DNA of 64,000 bases from positions 13,620,501 to 13,684,500 of the forward strand of contig NC_021658.1 in assembly GCF_000418325.1 (NCBI RefSeq). Reading direction: 5' to 3'. This document shows, piece after piece, positions 1-6,636 of the stretch (positions are counted from its first letter, which is position 1; each line of letters opens with the position of its first letter). Under the pieces are notes generated by a model, which was not told the origin of the DNA, searched no databases, and saw only the letters and a program-made list of their open reading frames with translations. The translations under genes were made by a program, and so were the position numbers. Source of the DNA: Sorangium cellulosum So0157-2 (GTDB lineage: Bacteria > Myxococcota_A > Polyangia > Polyangiales > Polyangiaceae).

Positions 1-16
1 CGTCTCGGAGGAGCGG

Positions 17-265
17 ATGAAGACGGTGACGCTGTTCACGCGCGAGCGCTGCCACCTGTGCGAGGACGCCCATGCGGCGCTCGAGCGCGTGCGTGCCCGC
101 CTCCCGTTCGAGCTCGCCGTGGTCGACCTGGACCGCGAGGCCGGGCCGGAGAAGCGGGCGCTGTACGACTGGGAGGTCCCCGTCGTCGAGCTGGATGGGC
201 GGAAGATCATGAAATACCGCGTCGACGAGCGGCGGCTCGAGCGGCTGCTCTCCGGGCCGGAGTGA
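17..265 (+). CDS. Glutaredoxin-like thiol-disulfide protein
   Basis: This 82-residue cytoplasmic protein has a glutaredoxin/DUF836-type fold. A beta strand (VTLFTRERC) leads straight into a CHLC redox motif at residues 13-16, and a later VPVVELDG segment supplies the cis-proline loop typical of thioredoxin folds. Such proteins reduce disulfides or mixed glutathione disulfides, but the substrate cannot be told from sequence. A GGAGGAG ribosome site sits just before the ATG. The gene lies 53 bp before a TlpA-like thioredoxin on the same strand, so the two may form a redox pair. Length and motif fit the family well. Confidence 0.88.
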   Translation: MKTVTLFTRERCHLCEDAHAALERVRARLPFELAVVDLDREAGPEKRALYDWEVPVVELDGRKIMKYRVDERRLERLLSGPE

Positions 266-318
266 TCTTCGCGGTGCCGGGACGCTTCGCCTGCTTTCGC
301 CCCGCGCCGCGCTAGGCT

Positions 319-981
319 ATGCCCACCCCCGTGAAGTGGACGACCATCGCGCAGATCCTCTTCATCCTCGTCGCGGCCGTCGCCGTGTACGGCTTCGTGC
401 ACGCGGCGCAGAACGACCAGCGCTCCACGGGCTGCAAGGCCATGTGCGCGCTGCGCCCCGCGTACGCCGGCCGCAACCGGCTCGCGCCGGACTTCGAGCT
501 GCCGGACATGAACGGCAAGCCGGTCCGGCTCTCGTCGTTCCGGGGCAAGACGGTCTTCTTGAACTTCTGGACCAAGACCTGCGCGCCGTGCCTGCAGGAG
601 ATGCCGGCGCTCGCGGAGCTCGGCCGGATCGCCCAATCGCGGAAGGACTTCGTCGTCCTCACGATCTCGACCGACGAGGGGCCGGACGACGTGCGGGACG
701 CGCTCAAGGTGGCCCTCAACGGGGATCCGCCGTTCCCGGTGCTCTTCGATCCCGAGTCCAAGGTCGTGCTGGACCAGTACGGCACGCAGCTCTACCCGGA
801 GACGTGGATCATCGATCCGAACGGGATCATCCGGGCCCGCTTCGACGGGGCGCGGGACTGGTCGAGCAGCCTGGCCATCGACGTGGGCGAGATGGTCTCG
901 CGCTGGGGCGGGTGCCCGGTCGAGATCTACAAGGGGCAGCCGCGCGGCGGCTTCGCCGGCCTCTGCACCGACGACTCCTGA
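319..981 (+). CDS. TlpA-family membrane-anchored thioredoxin
   Basis: This 220-residue protein has one N-terminal membrane segment (about residues 9-30) followed by a periplasmic redoxin/AhpC-TSA domain. The motif FWTKTCAPC gives the redox pair C88-x-x-C91, and LYPETWIID carries the expected cis-proline region. Family members reduce periplasmic disulfides, for example during cytochrome c maturation or thiol protection. No cytochrome maturation genes are seen nearby, so the partner is unknown. Two more cysteines (in TGCKAMC, residues 39 and 43) follow the membrane segment and are not part of the usual fold. The other two cysteines lie near the C terminus. Confidence 0.9.
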   Translation: MPTPVKWTTIAQILFILVAAVAVYGFVHAAQNDQRSTGCKAMCALRPAYAGRNRLAPDFELPDMNGKPVRLSSFRGKTVFLNFWTKTCAPCLQEMPALAELGRIAQSRKDFVVLTISTDEGPDDVRDALKVALNGDPPFPVLFDPESKVVLDQYGTQLYPETWIIDPNGIIRARFDGARDWSSSLAIDVGEMVSRWGGCPVEIYKGQPRGGFAGLCTDDS

Positions 982-1025
982 GCGGGCTCCTTCCCCGAGG
1001 GGGTGAGAGCGCTTAGGATCTGCCC

Positions 1026-1250
1026 ATGAAGCTGGAGGCTGCGAACGTGCTCGCGTTCGAGGCGGGCAGAGCTCTCCTCGGCGCAGCGCGGCCGCTCGAC
1101 GTGGAGATCGAGGGGGTGACGATCCACGTCGCCCCGCAGCGCGAGCCGCCGATCGCGTGGCCCGCGCTCCCGGACGGGCGGCCGATCCCTGGCCTCGATG
1201 AGCAGCGCGACGGCCCGTGGCCCTCGGCGGTGCGGCTCGACTGCTCGTGA
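1026..1250 (+). CDS. 74-residue fragment ending at an in-frame TGA
   Basis: This short reading frame starts with ATG and stops at TGA 1248-1250. The same frame continues without another stop through the downstream ATPase gene (1272-2843). The codons between the two, 1251-1271, read KGGHVTL and join smoothly to a region that looks like one continuous domain. The likely reading is that one gene has been split by a nonsense change, for example TGG to TGA, or by a sequencing error. No family was recognised in this part. Confidence 0.5.
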   Translation: MKLEAANVLAFEAGRALLGAARPLDVEIEGVTIHVAPQREPPIAWPALPDGRPIPGLDEQRDGPWPSAVRLDCS

Positions 1251-1271
1251 AAGGGCGGACACGTCACGCTC

Positions 1272-2843
1272 GTGGCCCGCTGGAGCACGTGGCGCGCGCA
1301 TCGGCGCTACCACGGGCAGCTCGCGCTCGAGGTCGCGACCGTGCCGCGCAACCGCCAGATCGTCTGGAGCACGGTCACCCAGCGCATCCTCGACGTCTCG
1401 CCCGAGGGCGAGGACGCGATGCTCGAGGACGCGGTGATCCCGGTGAGCCTCGCCCTCTTCGATCGCGAGAAGGGCGACGAGAAGCGCGCCTACCTGCGCT
1501 ACCAGATCGAGCTCGCCCGCAAGCTCGGGCTCCCGTTCACGGGCGCGGCCACGGCGACGCTCTTCCGGGTGCCCCAGGGTTTCTCGGGCGCCCTCGACCC
1601 CGACGCCTTCGGCCGCGTCGTGCGCGCGGCGCTCGTGAAGCTGCCCTTCGTCACGCGCGGCGAGGACAGCGACGTGGAGGGCGAGCCGTTCCTCGATATC
1701 CGGCGCGCGCTCGCGCCCTCGAAGCGACCCGCGCCGGGGAGGAACGAGGGCGTCCCCGAGGCCGCGGCGGGCGAGCCTCCGCCCGATCTCGCCGGGCAGG
1801 ACAGCTCGCTCTTCGACGAGCTCGGCGTCTTCCAGTTCGGCCCTTTCGAGGCGTTCCGCTGGACCGACCTCGGCCGGATCAACGTGGTCATCGGCCGCAA
1901 CGACACCGGCAAGAGCACGCTCCTCAAGCTGGGCTATGCGCTCGCCAGGAGCGTGCAGGACTACACGCGGCGCCTGGAAGCCGACCGGCCCTCCCTGGGG
2001 GAGGTCCTCGCCGACAAGCTCATGTGGACGTTCCAGCCCGCGAGCGCGCGCCTCGGAGACCTCGTGAAGAAGCGCAGCCCCGGGGACGCCGTCTTCGGCG
2101 CCACGCTGTGCAACGCCGTGTACTCCGCGATCCTCTCGGCGGCGGACGCGCGGTCGCTCCGCGTGGACGACGACGGCGGCCCGCAGCCGAACCTGCGCGC
2201 TCTGTTCATCCCCCCGAAGGAGATCCTCACGTCGGTCGATGCCATCACGTCGCTCCACGAGCAGGACAAGCGCTTCGGCTTCGACGACACGTACTACGAC
2301 CTCGCGGTCGCGCTCCGCGGCGAGGTGATGCAGCAAGATCTCCCGGACAGCCTGCGCCGCGTGCTCACGTCCCTCCGCTCGCTGTTCTCGGGCGAGATCG
2401 TCCGCGAGAGCGGGAGGTTCGTGTTCCGTCGGGGCGACGATCAGTTCTGGATGTCCCAGGTCGCCGAGGGCATCAAGAAGATCGGCCTCTTCGCGAGGCT
2501 CATCCAGAACGGCGAGCTCCGGCGGAACACCGTGCTGTTCATCGATGAGCCCGAGACCAACCTGCACCCCGCGGCGGCGCGCGCGCTGGTGCGCATGCTC
2601 CACGACGTGTCGCTCGCGGGCGTCCAGATCTTCATGGCGACGCACAGCTACTTCATCCTGAAGCAGCTCGAGCTCGTGGCCAGGCAGCATGAGGCCGACG
2701 TGCGCCTCTGCGCCCTCACGAACCGCGAGGGCTACGTGAGCGGGAGCTTTCATGACCTCTCCGAGGGCATGCCGCCCAACGAGATCGTCGAGGAAGAGCT
2801 CTCGATGGGCGATGAGGACGTCGACCTCGCGATGGCGGGTTGA
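1272..2843 (+). CDS. AAA-family (OLD/AAA_15-like) ATPase
   Basis: This 523-residue protein (GTG start as read) has an unrecognised N-terminal part of about 185 residues and then an SMC/ABC-like ATPase core. Walker A is GRNDTGKS, preceded by INVVI. Walker B is VLFIDEPETNLHP, and an ATHSYF switch-histidine segment follows. This layout is typical of AAA_15/AAA_21 and OLD-type ATPases, which often work with a nuclease or TOPRIM partner, some in phage defence. A short gene with a possible nuclease motif follows within 6 bp, which fits a pair. The N-terminal region probably begins at 1026 and is interrupted by TGA 1248-1250; no clear ribosome site precedes GTG 1272. A defence role is inferred, not shown. 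Confidence 0.75.
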   Translation: MARWSTWRAHRRYHGQLALEVATVPRNRQIVWSTVTQRILDVSPEGEDAMLEDAVIPVSLALFDREKGDEKRAYLRYQIELARKLGLPFTGAATATLFRVPQGFSGALDPDAFGRVVRAALVKLPFVTRGEDSDVEGEPFLDIRRALAPSKRPAPGRNEGVPEAAAGEPPPDLAGQDSSLFDELGVFQFGPFEAFRWTDLGRINVVIGRNDTGKSTLLKLGYALARSVQDYTRRLEADRPSLGEVLADKLMWTFQPASARLGDLVKKRSPGDAVFGATLCNAVYSAILSAADARSLRVDDDGGPQPNLRALFIPPKEILTSVDAITSLHEQDKRFGFDDTYYDLAVALRGEVMQQDLPDSLRRVLTSLRSLFSGEIVRESGRFVFRRGDDQFWMSQVAEGIKKIGLFARLIQNGELRRNTVLFIDEPETNLHPAAARALVRMLHDVSLAGVQIFMATHSYFILKQLELVARQHEADVRLCALTNREGYVSGSFHDLSEGMPPNEIVEEELSMGDEDVDLAMAG

Positions 2844-2848
2844 CGCCC

Positions 2849-3028
2849 ATGGTGGAAGAATCGGGCTTCGACTTCACGCCACCCGACGTGGCGTGGTCCC
2901 GCTTCGAGGACCTCCCCACCTACCGGCGGCTCTCGGGCGCGGGCGTCGCGGAGATGGACTTCACGTACTGGGATCCCGACCGCGGCCTCGTCGTCCTCCT
3001 CGAGATCAAGGGGATCTCCTCGGCCTGA
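2849..3028 (+). CDS. Short, probably truncated nuclease-like partner
   Basis: This frame of 59 residues starts at ATG 2849, six bases after the ATPase stop; a TTG at 2840 overlapping that stop is an alternative. It contains MDFTYWDPDRG followed by VVLLEIKG, a spacing that resembles the D...ExK core of PD-(D/E)xK nucleases. It then ends abruptly. Family members would be expected to continue well beyond this point, so the gene is probably cut short by a frameshift or deletion. The next 270 bases hold no convincing continuation. Confidence 0.4.
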   Translation: MVEESGFDFTPPDVAWSRFEDLPTYRRLSGAGVAEMDFTYWDPDRGLVVLLEIKGISSA

Positions 3029-3303
3029 GGTGCGACACGCTGGTCATGAACCAGGACAAATCCTCCGAGATCGGCCTGCCCCTCCGCGTCTCGCCCCCTC
3101 CGCGGTAGTGGCGCGACGCGCCCATCCACGCCGGCGCCGGTGCTGGATGGGAGAGAGGTTGAGGACGACGAGGCGCAGCGGCGCAGGTGAATGCGCCGCC
3201 CCCGCGCGTTGGGGCGCGGCCGGGCGTGCGGGGTGCAGAGGGCGCTCGGGGCGCGCTGGACGCTTGGCGCACCCGCAAAAGATCGTTATGTGAGTCACCC
3301 ATC

Positions 3304-4002
3304 ATGACCGCCCGCAGGCCGACGTCGTCGACAGCGCACCCGCCGCAGCCGCCCGCAGCGGGCGAGGGGGGCGACGGGCCAGCCTCGGACGAGCGGGTCG
3401 CGGCCGCGCGGCAGGCGCTGCTCGAGGGGGTCGGCGCCGAGATCGCCGCCTCGTTCCCCGGCATCACGCGGCTCGGGGGGCAGGTCGTGGCGGCCCTCTA
3501 CCTGGCGGACGTGCCGCGCTCGATGGATGAGCTCAGCCAGGAGCTCGGCCGCTCCAAGAGCAACATCTTCGCGAACCTGCGCGGCCTCGAGGCGGCCGGG
3601 ATCATCGAGCGCCGGCGGGAGTCGGGGGCGCGGCACGACTCGTTCGCGCTGCGCGGCAAGTACCCCGACGTCATCGTCGGCGCCTACCTCGGCCGCCTGC
3701 GCCGCGTGGTGCAGGACAAGCGCACGCTCGCGCGGCGCGCGCTCGCGCTGCTCGGCGACGCCGAGGGCCCGGAGGCCGACGCGATGCGCGCGCGGCTCGA
3801 CGACCTGTCGCGCAAGTACGACCTGTTCGCCGAGCTGATGGAGCAGCTCTTGCCGTCGATCGACGGCCCCGTCGATCTCGAGCGGCTGATCGCGCAGGTG
3901 CCGGAGGCGGTGGTCCGCTCCCTCAACGCGGCCGCCCGCGTCGCCTGGGCCGCCGGCGACGCGATCAGCCGCCTCAGCAGCCGCGCCAGCCGCAAGCGCT
4001 GA
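3304..4002 (+). CDS. GbsR/MarR-family transcriptional regulator
   Basis: This 232-residue protein has a disordered N terminus rich in Pro, Ser and Thr, then a winged-helix DNA-binding domain. The segment SMDELSQELGRSKSNIFANLRGLEAAGIIERR is the typical helix-turn-helix plus wing of GbsR-like MarR proteins. A C-terminal helical part follows, probably for dimerisation. GbsR relatives control osmolyte or efflux genes, but nothing nearby points to a target. ATG 3304 was chosen because upstream residues in the frame (from GTG 3187) are of low complexity. The stop codon lies inside the left arm of a large inverted repeat. Confidence 0.82.
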   Translation: MTARRPTSSTAHPPQPPAAGEGGDGPASDERVAAARQALLEGVGAEIAASFPGITRLGGQVVAALYLADVPRSMDELSQELGRSKSNIFANLRGLEAAGIIERRRESGARHDSFALRGKYPDVIVGAYLGRLRRVVQDKRTLARRALALLGDAEGPEADAMRARLDDLSRKYDLFAELMEQLLPSIDGPVDLERLIAQVPEAVVRSLNAAARVAWAAGDAISRLSSRASRKR

Positions 4003-4124
4003 GCGGCGCTCCCCGCTTCGGAGACGTGCCCACCTCGACGTTTTCGGTGCTCAGCGCACCGGAGTGCGCCTCCGCGCCGAAAACGCCGATCTGGGCACGT
4101 CTCCTGTGCGGGGAGCGCCGCTCA
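4000..4124. repeat. 125-bp interrupted inverted repeat
   Basis: Three nested pairs of arms match exactly. They are 17 bp (4000-4016 with 4108-4124), 13 bp (4020-4032 with 4092-4104) and 9 bp (4039-4047 with 4077-4085). A small inner hairpin, GCGCAC/GTGCGC, lies at 4054-4069. The element sits between two convergent genes and includes the stop codon of the GbsR-like gene. It could be a two-way terminator or a MITE-like palindrome. Confidence 0.85.
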
Positions 4125-4148
4125 GCCGCGCGGGGGGCGGAGGCGCCG

Positions 4149-5552
4149 TCAGGCGCGCGGCGGGCAGTCCCTCATCTCGATGAGGATGCCGGTCGACGTC
4201 TCGATCCGATGCATCAGGTTCACCTCCCGGGTCACCGGCGACGGCGTGATCGGGTTGGGCGCGGCGCCCACGATCATCGGCCGATCGGGGTCGCCGTCCA
4301 CGAAGACCAGGAGCACCTCGATCCCGGGCTTGAGCGGGAAATGGATGCCGTAGTTCGGCCCGGCGTGCGGCTGGATCATCCGCACGAGCCGCGAGGGGAA
4401 CGCGCGCGAGGCGGGCTCCCCCGCGTCGAAATGGAAGCGCACCCGGTAGCGCCCCTGCTCGTCGATCGGCGACGTCGCGCCGATCTCCCCGTCCGGGAGC
4501 GGCTCGACCAGCGCCGACACCACCCCGTGGATCTTCGGCCGCGGCGTCTCCCGCGGGGGGCGGTAAGCCTGCTCGGCGCGCACGAGCCGCGCGCGGTTGA
4601 CGTACTCCTGCTCGCGCCGGCCCTCGCCCTCGATGGCCGTCGGCTGCACCGCGCGGTGCTCCACCTCGACGATCAGGAGCCGCTGCCCATCGAGCCGCGG
4701 GTGGCCCTCGATCGCGAAGACGGCCCCAGGGAGCAGCCGGAGCTCGTCGCTCCGGCACTCGAAATAGCGGCTCGCCGAGGCCCGCTCCTCCGCGCGGATC
4801 TGCGCCAGCCGCTGCCCCTCGTCCGGCGTCTTGTGGTGGGCGCCGTACTCGACGACGCCGCCCCCGAGGCCCGCCGCCGACTCGTGGGTCGCCGTGAGAT
4901 CGACCCTCGGCGTCCGGTAGTTGTATTCCTGCATGACGTACGTCGCGGGAAAGGCGATGGCCTGCTCCTTGAGCTCGAACACGTCGCGCCGCTCGCCCCG
5001 CGGCCGGAACACCACCGCGTCGCCCCCCGGCAGCGGCGGAAAGCCCACCTGCTCGTCGGTGAACACCATCACGTCGCGCCCGGACTCGTGCTCGAAGAAG
5101 AAGGAGATGCCGAGGTGCTCGGCGAGCCGCGAGATGAAGGCCAGATCGGTCTCCTTGTACTGGACGATCATCTCCCGCGCGGGGTGATCGCGGTAGAGGC
5201 GCATCGTCACGTCGTCGCGCCCGAGCCCCACCATCGCGAGCTTCTGCTGGATGAGCTCCGGCACGCTGACGTCGAGGAAGACCTGCTGGAGCTCCACGAG
5301 CGTCGCGCGGAACGCCCGCGGCGCGAGCCGGAGCCGGTAGGAGCGGAGAGCGGTCTCCGTCTCGTGCCGGTCCTCCACCGCGGCGATCATGCCGTGCACG
5401 GTCCGCTCGTCCGCGCCCTCGACCTCGAACACGAGCGATGCTGTCGCCCCGAGCACCTCTTCGATCGAGAGCTCGGCGCCGTCGCTGCACACGACGTCGA
5501 TGCCGAACGAGAAGAGCTGGCCGATGGCCTCGGTGCCGCGCACCTCGCGCAC
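4149..5552 (-). CDS. VgrG-like type VI secretion spike protein, 5'-truncated
   Basis: This 467-residue protein reads from GTG 5552 and matches VgrG. A gp27-like region contains FHFDAGE-type spacing, VQYKETDLAFISRLAEHLGISFFFEH and LRLLPGAVFAIEGHPRL, and it ends with the gp5-type OB region (GRYRVRFHFD, SRLVRMIQPHAGPNYGIHFPLKPGIEVLLVFVDGDPDRP). VgrG trimers tip the T6SS tube and carry effectors. The homologous frame continues upstream to about 5605 (LPVLRLDSPEFDCAHVRVREV) but has no start codon before the TGA at 5631-5633. At that point it collides with a plus-strand toxin-like fragment. The N-terminal few residues have therefore probably been lost in a rearrangement. DUF3540, DUF2169 and FHA genes upstream belong to the same locus type. 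Confidence 0.85.
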   Translation of the reverse strand: MREVRGTEAIGQLFSFGIDVVCSDGAELSIEEVLGATASLVFEVEGADERTVHGMIAAVEDRHETETALRSYRLRLAPRAFRATLVELQQVFLDVSVPELIQQKLAMVGLGRDDVTMRLYRDHPAREMIVQYKETDLAFISRLAEHLGISFFFEHESGRDVMVFTDEQVGFPPLPGGDAVVFRPRGERRDVFELKEQAIAFPATYVMQEYNYRTPRVDLTATHESAAGLGGGVVEYGAHHKTPDEGQRLAQIRAEERASASRYFECRSDELRLLPGAVFAIEGHPRLDGQRLLIVEVEHRAVQPTAIEGEGRREQEYVNRARLVRAEQAYRPPRETPRPKIHGVVSALVEPLPDGEIGATSPIDEQGRYRVRFHFDAGEPASRAFPSRLVRMIQPHAGPNYGIHFPLKPGIEVLLVFVDGDPDRPMIVGAAPNPITPSPVTREVNLMHRIETSTGILIEMRDCPPRA

Positions 5553-5608
5553 CCGGACGTGGGCGCAGTCGAACTCCGGGGAGTCGAGCCGCAGGACGGG
5601 GAGCTGCC

Positions 5609-5896
5609 GTGTCCGGATTCGAGGAAGGCCTCAGCGAAGTCGATATCCCCAGGAGCCCGGACAATGAGCTGGTCCTGAAGAACCTGGCGGACGGTTACCT
5701 CCGAGATCAGCACATCAGTCGCATCAGCGCAGGGATGAGGTATCACCACCATATCACCGGCGGATCGGGGGGCATCCTGTTCGAATACCGCCAGGAGCCC
5801 GATGGCACGGTTACGCCGTACGTGATTGACGTGGCCAACAAGCGCCACGACAACAAATACGATTGGAAGAAAGGGCCGAAGGGGCCTCCCTACTAA
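5609..5896 (+). CDS. Toxin-tip-like 95-residue fragment facing vgrG
   Basis: The frame starts at GTG 5609 with GGGGAG five bases upstream, but that site lies in what used to be the 5' end of vgrG on the other strand. The protein is rich in charged and aromatic residues (for example DQHISRISAGMRYHHH, TPYVIDVANKRHDNKYDWK), and its DNA has clearly lower GC than its neighbours. This look is typical of C-terminal modules of polymorphic or T6SS effectors. No family was recognised. It is probably the displaced tail of an effector gene brought in by recombination, and expression is uncertain. Confidence 0.45.
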   Translation: MSGFEEGLSEVDIPRSPDNELVLKNLADGYLRDQHISRISAGMRYHHHITGGSGGILFEYRQEPDGTVTPYVIDVANKRHDNKYDWKKGPKGPPY

Positions 5897-5956
5897 CGAG
5901 ATCCGTGGCTGCTGCCCTCGAGGCCCGCGGTGACTCGATGCCTTGATGCCCTCGAG

Positions 5957-6507
5957 CTACCCCAGGTGGATCTCCTTCCCGTTGATCGTCATCGTGTCCT
6001 CGGTCAGCACCGTCGCCCGGTGCGCCTTCGTCGTCGCGGACCCGTCCACCACCGTGTGGCTCTCGCGCGCGTGCAGGCTGAACAGGTCGGTCACGCGCTG
6101 CACGAGCGACGCCGCCGTCTGGACCAGCGCGCCCGCGAACACCCGCACGTTGTCGCCGTAGAGGTCCACCTCCGGCCCCCGGAGCTCGATCCCCCGGTCG
6201 CCGGACAGCCGCAGCGCCCCGCCCCCCGCCCGGACGTCGACGTCGCCCTGGAGCTCCAGCGTCACCTTGCCCGTCCCGTGCAGGACGCCGATGACATAGA
6301 AGCGCGCCCCCGGCCGATCACCAGGAGCACGTCGCCCACCGCCGGCGCATACGGGATCGCCAGCGCCATCGTCGCCTCCGCGCGCTCCCCCTCCGGCAGC
6401 TCGATCACCACCGCGTGCCCGCGGGCCTCCAGCACATGCGCAGGCCCCAGGTACTCCTCGACGCGCACGGACGTCGCGCGCTCCCGAGCCACGGCTACCT
6501 CCGACAT
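5957..6507 (-). pseudogene. DUF3540-family T6SS accessory gene with frameshift
   Basis: ATG 6507 has a GGAGGG ribosome site. The first frame encodes a recognisable DUF3540 N terminus ending in AVGDVLLVIG. The family sequence then continues in another frame, with ARFYVIGVLHGTGKVTLELQ and a C-terminal run of beta-helix-like repeats, ending at TAG 5957. The shift lies near 6305-6320 in a G/C run. Without it the product would be about 183 residues, a usual size. DUF3540 proteins occur with DUF2169, PAAR-like and VgrG genes. Either the gene is broken or the sequence has a one-base error here. Confidence 0.75.
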
Positions 6508-6636
6508 GATGGTCCCTCCAACCTCGTCGCGGTGCTGGCCGGAGCTGCCCCGGAGGGGGCGCCATGCAGCCGGGAAGATCCTGGTTCTCTCTTCCCGTCT
6601 TCATGGTGAGATCCGGCCACGGTCCCTCTTTCCGGC

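Noticed and set aside
1248..1250. TGA read as selenocysteine
   Set aside because: No redox motif or selenocysteine insertion element was seen around it, and the neighbouring residues do not resemble a selenoprotein. A nonsense change or read error is simpler.
927..2753. Long minus-strand frame opposite the ATPase region
   Set aside because: It mirrors the codon pattern of the plus-strand gene and is composed of Arg, Glu and His-rich low-complexity text typical of antisense frames in GC-rich DNA. The same applies to other long shadow frames, e.g. 21853-24618 on plus.
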